Notes: generated by a model from the sequence alone, not told the origin. Positions 7,881 to 16,418 are shown, counted from the first letter of the stretch. The stretch: 34,576 bases of DNA from Verrucomicrobiia bacterium Tous-C4TDCM (GCA_002304315.1 NEUO01000023.1:1-34576), one strand, 5' to 3'. Numbers and translations: made by a program.

Positions 7881-9212
7881 GTGACAGGACATGAGATTCG
7901 CGACGCGCTCGAAGCCGCCGGGGTGATGCCGAGCCGGCAGTTGGGCCAGAATTTCCTCTGCGATCCGAACATGGCGCGCTGGATCACCGATCAGCTCGAC
8001 GCCCGACCCGAAGATACCATCGTCGAGGTGGGGCCGGGGACGGGGGCTTTGACCGAGCATCTGGTCGGGCGGGTGCGGCGGCTGGTGCTGGTGGAGTTTG
8101 ATTCCCGGCTGGCGGCCTGGTTAAAAGAGCGCTTCGCCGATGAGCCGACGGTCGAGGTGCACCACGCCGACGCGGTGAAGTTCGACGCCCGGAGGCTGTT
8201 CAAGCATCGGCCGGTGAAGTTCCTCGGGAACCTTCCCTATTCTTGTGGCGGTGCCATTATGCGGAACTTCCTGTCGCGGCCGAATCCCTATGAGCGGGCG
8301 GTGGTGATGCTCCAGAAGGAAGTCATCGAGCGCCTGGCGGCCGGTCCGTGCTGCAAGGAATACGGAGTTCTGACGCTGCGGGTCCAAAGTGAGTGGGTGG
8401 TCCGGCCCTTGAGGACGGTGCCGCCGGAAGCCTTCCACCCGCGGCCGCAGATCGACTCGTCGGTGGCGCTGCTGGTCCCGCGGGGCAAGGATTTGCCGGC
8501 CTTTGATGCCCGTCGATTTGACGGGCTGATCCGCCGGGGGTTCGCGCAACGGCGCAAGCAGATGGGCAAGCAGATGCCGGAAAGCCCGCCGTGGGAAGAG
8601 GTCTCCGGAGCGATCGGCGCGGCCCTGACTGCTCGTGCGGAAGAGCTTTCCCTGGAGCAGTGGGTCGAGCTGGCGCGGCGTTATGACGACCATCCTTTGC
8701 GCGACATCCCGCAGCGTGGGGACGAGGTCTTCGATGTGGTGGATGAAGCCGATGAGGTGACCGGTCAGGCGACCCGGCGGGAGGTGCACGAGCGGAATCT
8801 GCTGCATCGGGCGGTCCACGTGTTCGTGCTGAACCGGCACGGCGAACTGCTGCTGCAGAAGCGGTCTCGCTTTAAGGATGCGCACCCGGGGGTCTGGGAT
8901 TCCAGTGTCGCCGGGCATCTGGATGCCGGGGAGAGTTATGAGGCGGCGGCGACTCGTGAGCTGGACGAGGAAATGGGGATTCAGGGGGTGCCGCCGGAGG
9001 AAATCGGGCGCATTTCGCCGTGTAAGTCGACCGGTTGGGAGCACGTCCGGCTTTTCCTCGTCCGCTGGGACGGGGTGCCGCGGTTCCCTTCTTCGGAAGT
9101 GGAAGCGGCGCTTTGGCTGGGATCGGACGAATTGCAGGCGTGGATCGACAATCGGCCCGAGGACTTCGCGGGAGGTTTTTTGGAATGCTGGAAAGTCGCG
9201 CGAGGAAAATAG
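7881..9212 (+). CDS. rsmA: RsmA (KsgA) 16S rRNA dimethyltransferase fused to a Nudix hydrolase domain
   Basis: Residues 1 to about 270 are RsmA, which dimethylates two adjacent adenines in the 3' hairpin of 16S rRNA using S-adenosylmethionine. Visible motifs are LGQNFL (21-26), the SAM loop EVGPGTG (49-55), the catalytic NLPY (117-120) and FHPRPQIDSS (185-194). After a linker, residues 280-443 form a Nudix domain of the IPP-isomerase/YfcD-like type (FDVVDEADEVTGQATRR). It has a perfect Nudix box from Gly345 to Ile367: G-x5-E, then REL, and EEMGI at its end. No stop separates the halves. The GTG at 7881 fits the RsmA N-terminus; a TTG at 7845 would add 12 unsupported residues. The Nudix substrate is unknown. 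A fused enzyme might link ribosome maturation to nucleotide housekeeping, which is only an inference. Confidence 0.93.
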   Translation: MTGHEIRDALEAAGVMPSRQLGQNFLCDPNMARWITDQLDARPEDTIVEVGPGTGALTEHLVGRVRRLVLVEFDSRLAAWLKERFADEPTVEVHHADAVKFDARRLFKHRPVKFLGNLPYSCGGAIMRNFLSRPNPYERAVVMLQKEVIERLAAGPCCKEYGVLTLRVQSEWVVRPLRTVPPEAFHPRPQIDSSVALLVPRGKDLPAFDARRFDGLIRRGFAQRRKQMGKQMPESPPWEEVSGAIGAALTARAEELSLEQWVELARRYDDHPLRDIPQRGDEVFDVVDEADEVTGQATRREVHERNLLHRAVHVFVLNRHGELLLQKRSRFKDAHPGVWDSSVAGHLDAGESYEAAATRELDEEMGIQGVPPEEIGRISPCKSTGWEHVRLFLVRWDGVPRFPSSEVEAALWLGSDELQAWIDNRPEDFAGGFLECWKVARGK

Positions 9213-9243
9213 CCTGTATTTGCTGAAAGTTTTTAAAATTATC

Positions 9244-9271
9244 TTGTCAGGAACAGTTGAAATTGTAGGGT
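9244..9271 (+). promoter_or_regulatory. Possible promoter for the pseudopilin gene
   Basis: A locally AT-rich patch holds TTGTCA at 9244-9249 and a weak TAGGGT at 9266-9271, 16 nt apart, about 50 nt before the gene at 9322. The -10 match is poor. Confidence 0.3.
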
Positions 9272-9321
9272 ATCCCCACTCCCCGTAAGCAGCCCCCTCT
9301 GTTTCGCAACCTGTCCCGAAC

Positions 9322-9765
9322 ATGAAACTTACACGCCTTGATCGGCTTGCCCGGACCAGCCACCGGTGCCGCCGCCTCAGCCAATTACGAGTCAGGGGAA
9401 TGACTCTCCTCGAACTCACCGTCGTCATCCTGGTCTTGCTCGTCCTGATCTCGGTGATCTTCATCGGAGCGAATGCTTGGAAGCAAGGATCCGACCGGAC
9501 CTTGTGCATCATGAATCTTCAGAACGTCCAGAAGGGCGTTCGGAGCTTCGCCAATCTCAACGGCTACAATGCCGGGAGCACCGTCTCCGGTCTGGAAAGC
9601 CAGGTGATCGGTTTGGGCCGCTTCGTCGAAGCCATGCCGGAATGTCCCGGTGACGGCAGCTACACCTCCGGTGGTGACGTGATTCCGTCTATCGGAACCC
9701 TGTATTTCAACTGTTCGCTTTCCGCTTCGGGAGAGCACGAACCGATGAGTCCCGAGGGCTGGTGA
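9322..9765 (+). CDS. Type IV prepilin-like / type II secretion pseudopilin protein
   Basis: The 147-residue protein has a class III prepilin signal. A basic leader of about 26 residues ends in Gly, followed by MTLLELTVVILVLLVLISVI with Glu at position 5 of the mature protein, and then a hydrophobic helix. Prepilin peptidase would cut after that Gly. The globular part (SDRTLCIMNLQNVQKGVRSFANL...) resembles the small pseudopilins common in Verrucomicrobiota and Planctomycetota, with Cys residues in LCIMN, MPECPGD and FNCSLS. It acts at the cell envelope, probably in a pilus or secretion pseudopilus, but no other secretion genes are nearby. It lies just upstream of the TonB/ExbB/ExbD-type genes (63-bp gap) and may be transcribed with them. 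Confidence 0.85.
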   Translation: MKLTRLDRLARTSHRCRRLSQLRVRGMTLLELTVVILVLLVLISVIFIGANAWKQGSDRTLCIMNLQNVQKGVRSFANLNGYNAGSTVSGLESQVIGLGRFVEAMPECPGDGSYTSGGDVIPSIGTLYFNCSLSASGEHEPMSPEGW

Positions 9766-9828
9766 CCCCGGTGAATTTCGCGGATTGCAGCGTCGGCCAA
9801 TCCGGGTGAGGCTCGCCGCCGAGTTCCA

Positions 9829-10986
9829 ATGAACGCGGCGGGCCCTCCATTTCAAAGCCAGGCAAAGCTATGGCTGACCGCTTTCGTGGTCTCAGCGCTG
9901 ATCAACGCCCTGTTGATTCTTGCGATTGGCTTTTGGGTGGTCGCGAATCTTGTGATTCATACGCCGCGGCACGAAGCGGCGTCTTTTGAATCGGTGGCAC
10001 TGATTGTTCCGCAGGTGGTGGCGGGGGGGGCAATCGTGGGCGAGGAGGAGGCCGCGCCGGCGGTGCCGCCACCTGCAGAGCCCTCGTTTGCCCGGACTTC
10101 GCCTGATCAGGTGGAAGAGAAGCCGGATTCACCGGACTTCATCGGGGAGCGGAACACCCGTGCCACCAGCGACGCCGCGCCTCTGGCCGAGGCTCCGGAC
10201 TTGCCCCGCCAAAAGGGCCGGGAGCCTCGGTGGGAAGACGAGATCGAAACGACGGAAAGCGATTACCAAGATGGCGATCTCGCGCACAACCAGAGCGCGA
10301 CGCCTGACTCGCCGGCCATGCAGCAGTCGGTGGTTCCACCCGCGGAGCCACTGGACCCGGCGGACCCGGTCCAGCCGCCGGCAAGCGATACGGGGGTGCC
10401 GCCGCTGCCCGAGCCACCGCTGGAGCGTCTCGCCGAAGGTCCCGTGCCTGTGGATCGCCGGGTGAAAGAATCTCCGGAGCCCGAGGAACTGCCGAAACCG
10501 GCCCCGCCCGAGCGGTCCGAAGAGGGCAAGGAGGAACCGGAAGAACCAGAAAAGCCGGTCGAGCCGACCCAGCCAGCCACTCCAGCGCCGGAATCGCCCT
10601 CATCGCCGGGCTTCCGCGGGAATCAAAAAAAGACCCGTCTGGAGGGCTCGATCTCGCGGCTAGGACGCTCCGCGCTCGATGTCGAAGATTCGCTTCTCGG
10701 CCGCTACCATGCCGCCGTCAGCCGTGCGGTGGAAAAGGAATGGCAGCGCAACTGTGTCCGCAACCGCGACTACATCACGCCCGGCCAGCTAACCATGCGA
10801 GTCATGCTCGAAGCCTCCGGCAAAGTCCGGTCGGTCGGCTTCATGGAAGAACTCGGGGTTGGAAACATCCCGAAAGGATTCACTCTTAATAGCATCCGAG
10901 ATGCTGAGATCCCCGCCATGCCAGGCGAACTCAAGAAGCAGCTCGACGGCGAACCGCTGGAATTGATTTACCGCTTCAACTTTTGA
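9829..10986 (+). CDS. TonB/TolA-like energy-transduction protein
   Basis: The 385-residue protein has one N-terminal transmembrane helix (about residues 15-42). A very long Pro/Glu/Ala-rich spacer runs to about residue 275, as expected for a protein crossing the periplasm. The C-terminal domain of about 95 residues (YHAAVSRAVEKEWQ...LTMRVMLEASGKVRSVGF...LELIYRFNF) resembles the TonB/TolA C-terminal fold. It is followed directly by exbB and exbD genes, so it is the partner that carries proton-motive-force energy to an outer-membrane receptor or envelope complex. The spacer is acidic rather than the classic Lys/Pro type. It could belong to a Tol-like rather than a Ton-like system; no receptor, TolB or Pal gene lies nearby to decide. 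Confidence 0.82.
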   Translation: MNAAGPPFQSQAKLWLTAFVVSALINALLILAIGFWVVANLVIHTPRHEAASFESVALIVPQVVAGGAIVGEEEAAPAVPPPAEPSFARTSPDQVEEKPDSPDFIGERNTRATSDAAPLAEAPDLPRQKGREPRWEDEIETTESDYQDGDLAHNQSATPDSPAMQQSVVPPAEPLDPADPVQPPASDTGVPPLPEPPLERLAEGPVPVDRRVKESPEPEELPKPAPPERSEEGKEEPEEPEKPVEPTQPATPAPESPSSPGFRGNQKKTRLEGSISRLGRSALDVEDSLLGRYHAAVSRAVEKEWQRNCVRNRDYITPGQLTMRVMLEASGKVRSVGFMEELGVGNIPKGFTLNSIRDAEIPAMPGELKKQLDGEPLELIYRFNF

Positions 10987-11003
10987 TCCTCGCTCCGACT
11001 CTC

Positions 11004-11705
11004 ATGCCGATCCCACCGTTTCTCGCCGCCGCCCCTCAAAGCACGAGCCTCCAACAAGTCTGGAAGTTCTTCGAAGATGGCGGGTTCTTCATGATTCTTC
11101 TCGCCGTTTGCTCGCTGGTCGCGGTGGCGGTCATTCTCTTCAAGCTGCTTTCGTTGCGCCGCGAAACCGTGATTCCTGCTGCTTTGGCCGCCAAAGTGGA
11201 GGGTTTCGAAGACCGGGCCCGGCAAGCAAATGGGGAGGCGCTCGTCCGTGAATTCGAGGAGGGTCGCAGCACGCTGGCCCGCCTCTGTGCCGTCGCAAAC
11301 CGGAACCGCGGCAAGAGTCAGGCGGAAATCACCGAGGCGGTGCAGGCGGCTGCGCGCGAGGAAATCGTGCATCTTCACGCCGGGATGATCGCGCTCGATG
11401 TCGTTATCACGGTGGCCCCTTTGCTCGGATTGCTCGGCACGGCCAGCGGTTTGGTGGTGGTCTTCGGTGGCCTTGGCGACAGTTCCAACCACACCGCCAT
11501 CGCGCTCGGTATCGGCCGCGCGCTGAACACGACGATCGTCGGTCTGGCGATTTCGATCCCCGCGGTGGTCGCGCAAGGCTGGTTCCAGCGGCGCATCGAC
11601 ACGATGGCCGCCCGCATGGAAGTGCTGCTGACCCGCTTGGCCCACGCCTTCGAGCGCGCGCCCCACTCCGCGGTCGTTCCGCCGTCCATCCCCACGCAAT
11701 CCTAA
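11004..11705 (+). CDS. exbB: ExbB/TolQ-type proton channel protein
   Basis: The protein of about 233 residues belongs to the MotA/TolQ/ExbB family. It has a hydrophobic helix near the N-terminus (GGFFMILLAVCSLVAVAVIL), a cytoplasmic charged loop, and two C-terminal helices. The family signature lies around LDVVITVAPLLGLLGTASGLV and GIGRALNTTIVGLAISIPAVV. With ExbD it forms the inner-membrane motor that uses proton flow to energise the TonB-like protein. The ATG at 11004 is chosen, 17 nt after the upstream stop. A TTG at 10983 overlaps that stop and would allow translational coupling, adding seven residues. Confidence 0.92.
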   Translation: MPIPPFLAAAPQSTSLQQVWKFFEDGGFFMILLAVCSLVAVAVILFKLLSLRRETVIPAALAAKVEGFEDRARQANGEALVREFEEGRSTLARLCAVANRNRGKSQAEITEAVQAAAREEIVHLHAGMIALDVVITVAPLLGLLGTASGLVVVFGGLGDSSNHTAIALGIGRALNTTIVGLAISIPAVVAQGWFQRRIDTMAARMEVLLTRLAHAFERAPHSAVVPPSIPTQS

Positions 11706-11711
11706 GGACCA

Positions 11712-12131
11712 ATGCGTTTCGAACGACCCGTCAAAAGTTCCCGCGGAGTGCCGATCGTGCCGATGATCGACATCCTGTTCATCGTACTGATTTTCCTGAT
11801 CGTCTCTACCACGTTCAAGAAGCCACGGACCATCCTGCCGATCGAGCTGCCCACCGTGCATGAGATCGCGAGCACTGAAGTGATCGACGAGCGCTCCGTG
11901 CTGGCAGTCGATAAGGATGGCCGGATCACGCTCGATTCGCTGGTCGTGCCGGATGCCCAGTTGCTTGATGCCTACCTCAAGGCTTTCCTTAAAGAGAACC
12001 CCGGCCGCAAACTCGAGTTGGAGGCCGACAAGCAGATCCCGCTGGAGAAATTGCTTGGGGTGTGGGACGCGTTGACCCGCGCCGGCATCCAGATTAAGGA
12101 CGTGCCCGCCCGCATCCGGCTCCCTGAATAA
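11712..12131 (+). CDS. exbD: ExbD/TolR-type proton channel protein
   Basis: The 139-residue protein has the ExbD layout: a short cytoplasmic N-terminus, one transmembrane helix containing the essential membrane aspartate (VPMIDILFIVLIFLIV, Asp at about residue 20), and a periplasmic domain ending in VWDALTRAGI. It starts 6 nt after exbB, so the two are translated from one message and assemble into a proton-driven motor serving the TonB-like protein encoded upstream. Length is normal for the family. Confidence 0.93.
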   Translation: MRFERPVKSSRGVPIVPMIDILFIVLIFLIVSTTFKKPRTILPIELPTVHEIASTEVIDERSVLAVDKDGRITLDSLVVPDAQLLDAYLKAFLKENPGRKLELEADKQIPLEKLLGVWDALTRAGIQIKDVPARIRLPE

Positions 12132-12156
12132 CCAGCTAACCCGCGGATTTTTCCCG

Positions 12157-12705
12157 ATGATCCTCGAAATCGTCCAATACGGCCATCCCGTCCTGCGAGA
12201 GCGCTGCAAGCCCGTCGTCGAGATCGACGACGCGCTCCAGCAGCTTGTCGCCGACATGCTCGAAACGATGTATGACGCCAATGGTGTGGGCTTGGCCGCG
12301 CCCCAGGTCGGGGTCGCGCTCCGGCTCGCGGTCGTCGATGTCTCGCACGATCCCGAATGCATCAGCTTTCTCAAGGTCGCAGGGCAAGATGCTCCACTCG
12401 CTTCCATCATGCCGCTGGTATTCATCAATCCGGAACTCGAGTTCACGGGTCCGAAGGAACGCGATACCGAAGGGTGCTTGAGCATCCAGGACCTGCGGGC
12501 GGAGGTGAACCGGCCCGGCGCGATCAAGGCGAAGTTGCCTCAGCTCGACGGCAGTGTTCTCGAGATCGAGACGGATGGACTGCTGGCGCGGGCCATCCAG
12601 CACGAGACGGATCATCTCAATGGCGTGCTTTTCATCGATCGGGTGTCGCCCGCCGCGAAAATCAGCTTGCGCCGGAAACTTCGCCGGCTGGCGGATGAGG
12701 AATGA
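12157..12705 (+). CDS. def: Peptide deformylase
   Basis: Peptide deformylase removes the formyl group from the initiator methionine of new proteins in the cytoplasm. All three catalytic motifs are present: GVGLAAPQ (43-50), EGCLS (105-109, metal-ligand Cys107) and QHETDHLNG with HExxH at residues 149-153. Length (182 residues) is normal. It begins 25 nt after exbD and could belong to the same transcript, although it is functionally unrelated to energy transduction. Confidence 0.97.
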   Translation: MILEIVQYGHPVLRERCKPVVEIDDALQQLVADMLETMYDANGVGLAAPQVGVALRLAVVDVSHDPECISFLKVAGQDAPLASIMPLVFINPELEFTGPKERDTEGCLSIQDLRAEVNRPGAIKAKLPQLDGSVLEIETDGLLARAIQHETDHLNGVLFIDRVSPAAKISLRRKLRRLADEE

Positions 12706-12795
12706 TGCACCCCGCCATTTGTGGGCTCGACTTTCCGGAAATCCACAGTTATCTCCTCGCCCGGATCATTTCATCTTCTAACAACGTCCGACGCC

Positions 12796-13692
12796 ATGAA
12801 TAGCAGCCGCGGTATTTTCGAACCTCAGGAAGGCTTCGCCCCCGTCCCTCCTTCCAAGAGCCCATTTTCCGCAGCCGATGACGGTCCGGCGAGCAGCCCC
12901 TTCGCCATTGTTTCGGAGCCCGAGTCTCCTTTCGCCTCGATGAAGGATGATCATTCGCCGCGGCCGGCAATGGATCCCGGCCGTCCCGCGAAGCTACCCG
13001 AGCGTCGTCCTACGGCCGGGGAAGCCGTTATCCTTGATGCCCGCTCCCCCTTTGCTTCCGAACCGATGGCCCAGTCGCCCTTCGATGCGCCAGCGGCGTC
13101 TGTTTCGCCCTTCGGAGCCACTCCGCCGCCCGTCCCGTCCTCGGCTCCGGCTTCCTCTCCGTTTGCCTTTGCCCAGGAGCCGACCCCTGCCGCTGCTCCT
13201 GCTCCGGTGGTTGCGCCCGTCGAAGTGATCGCGACCCCCGCCCCGGTGGCCGCCGCTCCGGCGCCTACGCCAGTCGCGGCACCTGCTGCTGCAACTGCCG
13301 CCGCCATCCATCAGGCTCCCGCCGCAGTGGCGGTTGAAGCGGATTCTTACGAGTCCGACTCGAGCACGATCCGGCAGTTGGCGCTTCGCGCGATTTTCGG
13401 TGTCGACCGCGAACTCGGGGCGGAAGAAATGCTTCAACGCGCCCGCGGTCTCTCGGGAATCCGCCATGTCGCCCGTATCCCGGCGGCGGAAGTCGCGACG
13501 GTTGATGCGTTCAAGCGCGTCATCGGTAGTCTTGGTTTCCCGGGTGGCCAGGTGAAGCTCGTTGCGGGAACCACGCCGATTGAGTTCATCCGCGAAGGCG
13601 GAGTTGTCCTTGCGGTTCAGAACGACGGTTCCTTCGCCCCTGGCGTGCGCGAGACGCTGATGATCGTCGCCCGCGAACTGGGCACACTCTGA
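12796..13692 (+). CDS. SPF-repeat, Pro/Ala-rich protein with possible roadblock-like C-terminal domain
   Basis: The 298-residue protein has two parts. Residues 1 to about 180 are low-complexity and probably disordered. They carry seven exact Ser-Pro-Phe motifs starting at residues 22, 34, 44, 84, 94, 104 and 121, often 10 residues apart, followed by an Ala/Pro tract. Residues about 187-298 form a compact domain whose end (QVKLVAG, IEFIREGG, VVLAVQND, then a final helix) suggests two or three strands followed by a helix. This recalls roadblock/LC7 proteins such as MglB. The next gene, 13 nt on, encodes an MglA-like GTPase, which supports an MglB-like partner role; this assignment is inference. 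No signal peptide or membrane helix is seen. The ATG at 12796 gives the first SPF-rich residues; upstream frame is non-coding. Confidence 0.7.
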   Translation: MNSSRGIFEPQEGFAPVPPSKSPFSAADDGPASSPFAIVSEPESPFASMKDDHSPRPAMDPGRPAKLPERRPTAGEAVILDARSPFASEPMAQSPFDAPAASVSPFGATPPPVPSSAPASSPFAFAQEPTPAAAPAPVVAPVEVIATPAPVAAAPAPTPVAAPAAATAAAIHQAPAAVAVEADSYESDSSTIRQLALRAIFGVDRELGAEEMLQRARGLSGIRHVARIPAAEVATVDAFKRVIGSLGFPGGQVKLVAGTTPIEFIREGGVVLAVQNDGSFAPGVRETLMIVARELGTL

Positions 13693-13705
13693 CTCCCTCC
13701 TCCGC

Positions 13706-14284
13706 ATGACGGTGGAGCAAGATGGACGGCAAGTCTCGGTCAAGGTCGCCCTGGCCGGGGCGGCCGACTCCGGAAAACTAGCCATGCTGCGCGCGATCGC
13801 TGCGCGCTTTGGGTATGCGACTGTCCGGGAACACTTCATCGGCGCGATGCGGGTCCATCGGGTCGAATGGACCGAACCTGCCATCTTGCCGGACGGACGA
13901 ATCTTGAATGTAGCGATCCATTCCCTGACCGGGCAGGCCGAATACAACGCGGCCGAGGAACTCCTGCTTCGCGGTGCGTCGGGGATTGTCTTCGTGGTCG
14001 ACGTCGATCCCGCAAAATTCCAAGCAACCTGGGATAGCCTGATGCGGCTCTCCGACAACACCCGGCGCAATGGCTACGACCTGCATGAGGCAGGGCTGGC
14101 CATCCAGTATCACCGGGCCGACCTGTATCCGGACTTCGATCCGCAGAAGCTCGACCAGCGACTCGGCGTCCCGCCCGGATTGATTCCCCGTTTCGTCTCC
14201 TCCAGCAAGGAGCCGGACGCGGAGGGCCTCGCGTTTGACTCGGTGCTGGCGCAGATCAAGGCCAAGTTGGCGCAGCCCGACTAA
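13706..14284 (+). CDS. MglA-like small GTPase with degenerate nucleotide-binding motifs
   Basis: The 192-residue protein resembles MglA, the bacterial Ras-like polarity GTPase. The best match is TGQAEYNAAEELLLRGASG followed by IVFVVDVD, against the MglA consensus PGQ-x-YN-x-RK-x-ILKG-x-DGVVFVAD. Key motifs are altered. The P-loop is G18-AADS-G23-K24 followed by Leu25, where Ser/Thr normally coordinates magnesium. The base-specificity motif NKxD reads HRAD (136-139). Nucleotide binding may therefore be weak or lost, making it a pseudo-GTPase candidate. It is coupled to the SPF-repeat protein upstream and convergent with pgsA (11 nt between the ends). It is probably cytoplasmic. A role in positioning or scaffolding is inferred from family only. 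Confidence 0.78.
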   Translation: MTVEQDGRQVSVKVALAGAADSGKLAMLRAIAARFGYATVREHFIGAMRVHRVEWTEPAILPDGRILNVAIHSLTGQAEYNAAEELLLRGASGIVFVVDVDPAKFQATWDSLMRLSDNTRRNGYDLHEAGLAIQYHRADLYPDFDPQKLDQRLGVPPGLIPRFVSSSKEPDAEGLAFDSVLAQIKAKLAQPD

Positions 14285-14295
14285 TTGGCGACGGC

Positions 14296-14886
14296 CTACT
14301 TGCTGATGAGGAGTTTGCGGCTGCTCCACACGTAGTTCCACCCGGAGATCATCGTCAGCGCCATGGCAGCCCAGAGTGAGACGGGCCGGAGCCAGTTCGC
14401 GGGGTTCGCCAGGTCCCGGAGTAGCCCGGCGACTCCTCCGTTGCTCTTTTCAAAGGTCAGCCACACCAGGCCGGTGATGCAAAAGATCAGTTGGAAGGTG
14501 GTCTTCCATTTTCCCAGGCGGTCCGCCGCCAGCACCTGTCCGGCTTCCACCGCGATCTGCCGGAGTCCGGTCACCAGGAATTCGCGGGCGATGATCAGCG
14601 CGGTCACCCAGACCGGGCAATGGTAGCCGCCCACGGGTTGGGCGGAGAAAAAGACGAAGGCCGCGCAGACGAGGATCTTGTCCGCCAGCGGGTCGAGGAG
14701 CTTTCCCAATGGCGTTACCAGCCCCATTTTCCGCGCCAGGTAACCGTCCAGCCAGTCGGTTGCTGCCGCGATCGAAAATGTCGCTAGCGCGATCGCATAA
14801 CCCGGATTTCCCGGAAATCCCACGGCCGCGACGAAAATGCCCGTCAGGACAAGCCGGGAAAGGGTGATCGCATTGGGAAGGTTCAC
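14296..14886 (-). CDS. pgsA: CDP-diacylglycerol-glycerol-3-phosphate 3-phosphatidyltransferase
   Basis: This integral membrane enzyme makes phosphatidylglycerol phosphate from CDP-diacylglycerol and glycerol-3-phosphate. The CDP-alcohol phosphatidyltransferase signature is exact: D-x2-DG-x2-AR-x8-G-x3-D-x3-D in DWLDGYLARKMG...GKLLDPLADK. Several hydrophobic helices surround it. The GTG at 14886 gives MNLPNAITLSRL, the usual PgsA beginning (196 residues). ATGs at 14910 and 14913 would add about eight residues and cannot be excluded; none has a clear ribosome-binding site. It is divergent from gnd, with about 100 bp between the starts. Confidence 0.92.
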   Translation of the reverse strand: MNLPNAITLSRLVLTGIFVAAVGFPGNPGYAIALATFSIAAATDWLDGYLARKMGLVTPLGKLLDPLADKILVCAAFVFFSAQPVGGYHCPVWVTALIIAREFLVTGLRQIAVEAGQVLAADRLGKWKTTFQLIFCITGLVWLTFEKSNGGVAGLLRDLANPANWLRPVSLWAAMALTMISGWNYVWSSRKLLISK

Positions 14887-14986
14887 GCGGCGAATGTGAG
14901 GAATGCATGGCATCATGGCAACAAGGGGTTGCACCGAAGCCGCGCCTTCCCTACATCGCCGACGTTTTCCGAACCGATTCAAGATC

Positions 14987-16405
14987 ATGAGCAACAGCGA
15001 TTTCGGCCTCATCGGCCTGGCCGTCATGGGCCAGAACCTCGTCCTCAACGTGGAATCCCGCGGGTTCCAGGTGTCTGTTTACAACCGCACCACCTCGGTC
15101 ACCGACGAGTTCGTCGGCAAGCACCCGGACAAGAAGCTCGTCGGCGCGAAGTCGCTGGAAGAGTTCGTCCAGTCGCTCGCTTCCCCGCGCAAAGTGATGA
15201 TCATGGTCAAGGCTGGCGGTCCGGTCGATGCCGTCATTGAGTCCCTCATCCCGCTGCTCGACAAGGGCGACATCATCATCGACGGCGGCAACTCGCTCTA
15301 CACCGACACCGAACGCCGCGACCAGTGGCTCGGCGACCTCGGCTTCCGCTTCATCGGTGCCGGCGTGTCCGGCGGTGAGGAAGGCGCGCGCAAGGGTCCG
15401 TCGATCATGCCCGGCGGCCCGGCCTCCACCTGGGACGTGATGAAGCCGATCTTCGAAAGCATCTCCGCCAAGGTCGACGGCGAGCCCTGCGTCATCCACA
15501 TCGGACCCGGCGGTGCCGGCCACTACGTGAAGATGATCCACAACGGCATCGAGTACGGCGACATGCAGCTCATCTGCGAGGCCTACAACATCTTCAAGGC
15601 CGCCGGCTTCACCCCGGCCGAACTCGCCACGGTCTTCACCGACTGGAACGCGGGCGACCTCGAAAGCTACCTGATCCAGATCACCTCCAAGATCTTCGCC
15701 CAGCAGGATCCCGCGACCGGCAAGCCGCTGGTCGACCTCATCCTCGACACCGCCGGCCAGAAGGGCACCGGCAAGTGGACGCTGATCAACGCCGTCGAAA
15801 ACGCCGTGGTCATCTCCACCATCAACGCCGCCGTGGAAGCCCGCATCCTGTCCTCCTTCAAGGACAAGCGCGTCGCCGCCAGCGAGTTCCTCCATGGTCC
15901 GAAGGCCGAGATCTCCAGCGAAAAGGCGGCGCTGGTGAAGAAGGTCCACGACGCGCTGTTCGCCTCCAAGATCATCTCCTACGCGCAGGGCCTCGACCTG
16001 ATCGCCGCCATGGGCAAGGAGAAGAACTGGGGTCTCGACCTCGGTAAGATCGCCGCCATCTGGCGCGGCGGTTGCATCATCCGCGCGCGCTTCCTCAACG
16101 ACATCACCGACGCCTACCGCGCCGATCCCGGCCTGAGCAACCTGATGCTGGCCCCGTTCTTCACGAAGCTCCTCAACGAGTTCCAGCAGAACTGGCGCGA
16201 AGTCATCGCCACCGCCACCCTGGCCGGCATCCCGGTGCCCGCGTTCAGCGCGTCGCTCGGCTACTACGACAGCTATCGTAGCGCCGTCCTGCCCGCCAAC
16301 CTGCTCCAGGCCCAGCGCGACTTCTTCGGGGCCCATACCTACGAGCGCACCGACAAGCCGCGCGGCCAGATGTTCCACACCGACTGGCCGGAGGTCATCG
16401 GCTAA
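14987..16405 (+). CDS. gnd: 6-phosphogluconate dehydrogenase, decarboxylating
   Basis: The 472-residue enzyme of the oxidative pentose phosphate pathway converts 6-phosphogluconate to ribulose-5-phosphate, CO2 and NADPH. The nucleotide-binding start is FGLIGLAVMGQNL. Substrate and catalytic motifs are GAGVSGGEEGARKGPSIMPG, HNGIEYGDMQLICEAY and GTGKWT. Length matches the long bacterial/eukaryotic form. The ATG at 14987 starts MSNSDFGLIG. Codon use is strongly C-ending, typical of a well-expressed gene. A hairpin follows the stop (16452-16473). The last codons and this terminator have a diverged second copy at 19194-19313. Confidence 0.98.
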   Translation: MSNSDFGLIGLAVMGQNLVLNVESRGFQVSVYNRTTSVTDEFVGKHPDKKLVGAKSLEEFVQSLASPRKVMIMVKAGGPVDAVIESLIPLLDKGDIIIDGGNSLYTDTERRDQWLGDLGFRFIGAGVSGGEEGARKGPSIMPGGPASTWDVMKPIFESISAKVDGEPCVIHIGPGGAGHYVKMIHNGIEYGDMQLICEAYNIFKAAGFTPAELATVFTDWNAGDLESYLIQITSKIFAQQDPATGKPLVDLILDTAGQKGTGKWTLINAVENAVVISTINAAVEARILSSFKDKRVAASEFLHGPKAEISSEKAALVKKVHDALFASKIISYAQGLDLIAAMGKEKNWGLDLGKIAAIWRGGCIIRARFLNDITDAYRADPGLSNLMLAPFFTKLLNEFQQNWREVIATATLAGIPVPAFSASLGYYDSYRSAVLPANLLQAQRDFFGAHTYERTDKPRGQMFHTDWPEVIG

Positions 16406-16418
16406 GCCATCCCTGTAG

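Noticed and set aside
10968-12527. Long minus-strand open frame across exbB, exbD and def
   Set aside because: It runs antisense through three well-supported genes and has no domain of its own.
14951-16378. Long open frame opposite gnd
   Set aside because: Antisense shadow of gnd, Gly/Asp/Val-rich with no recognisable domain.
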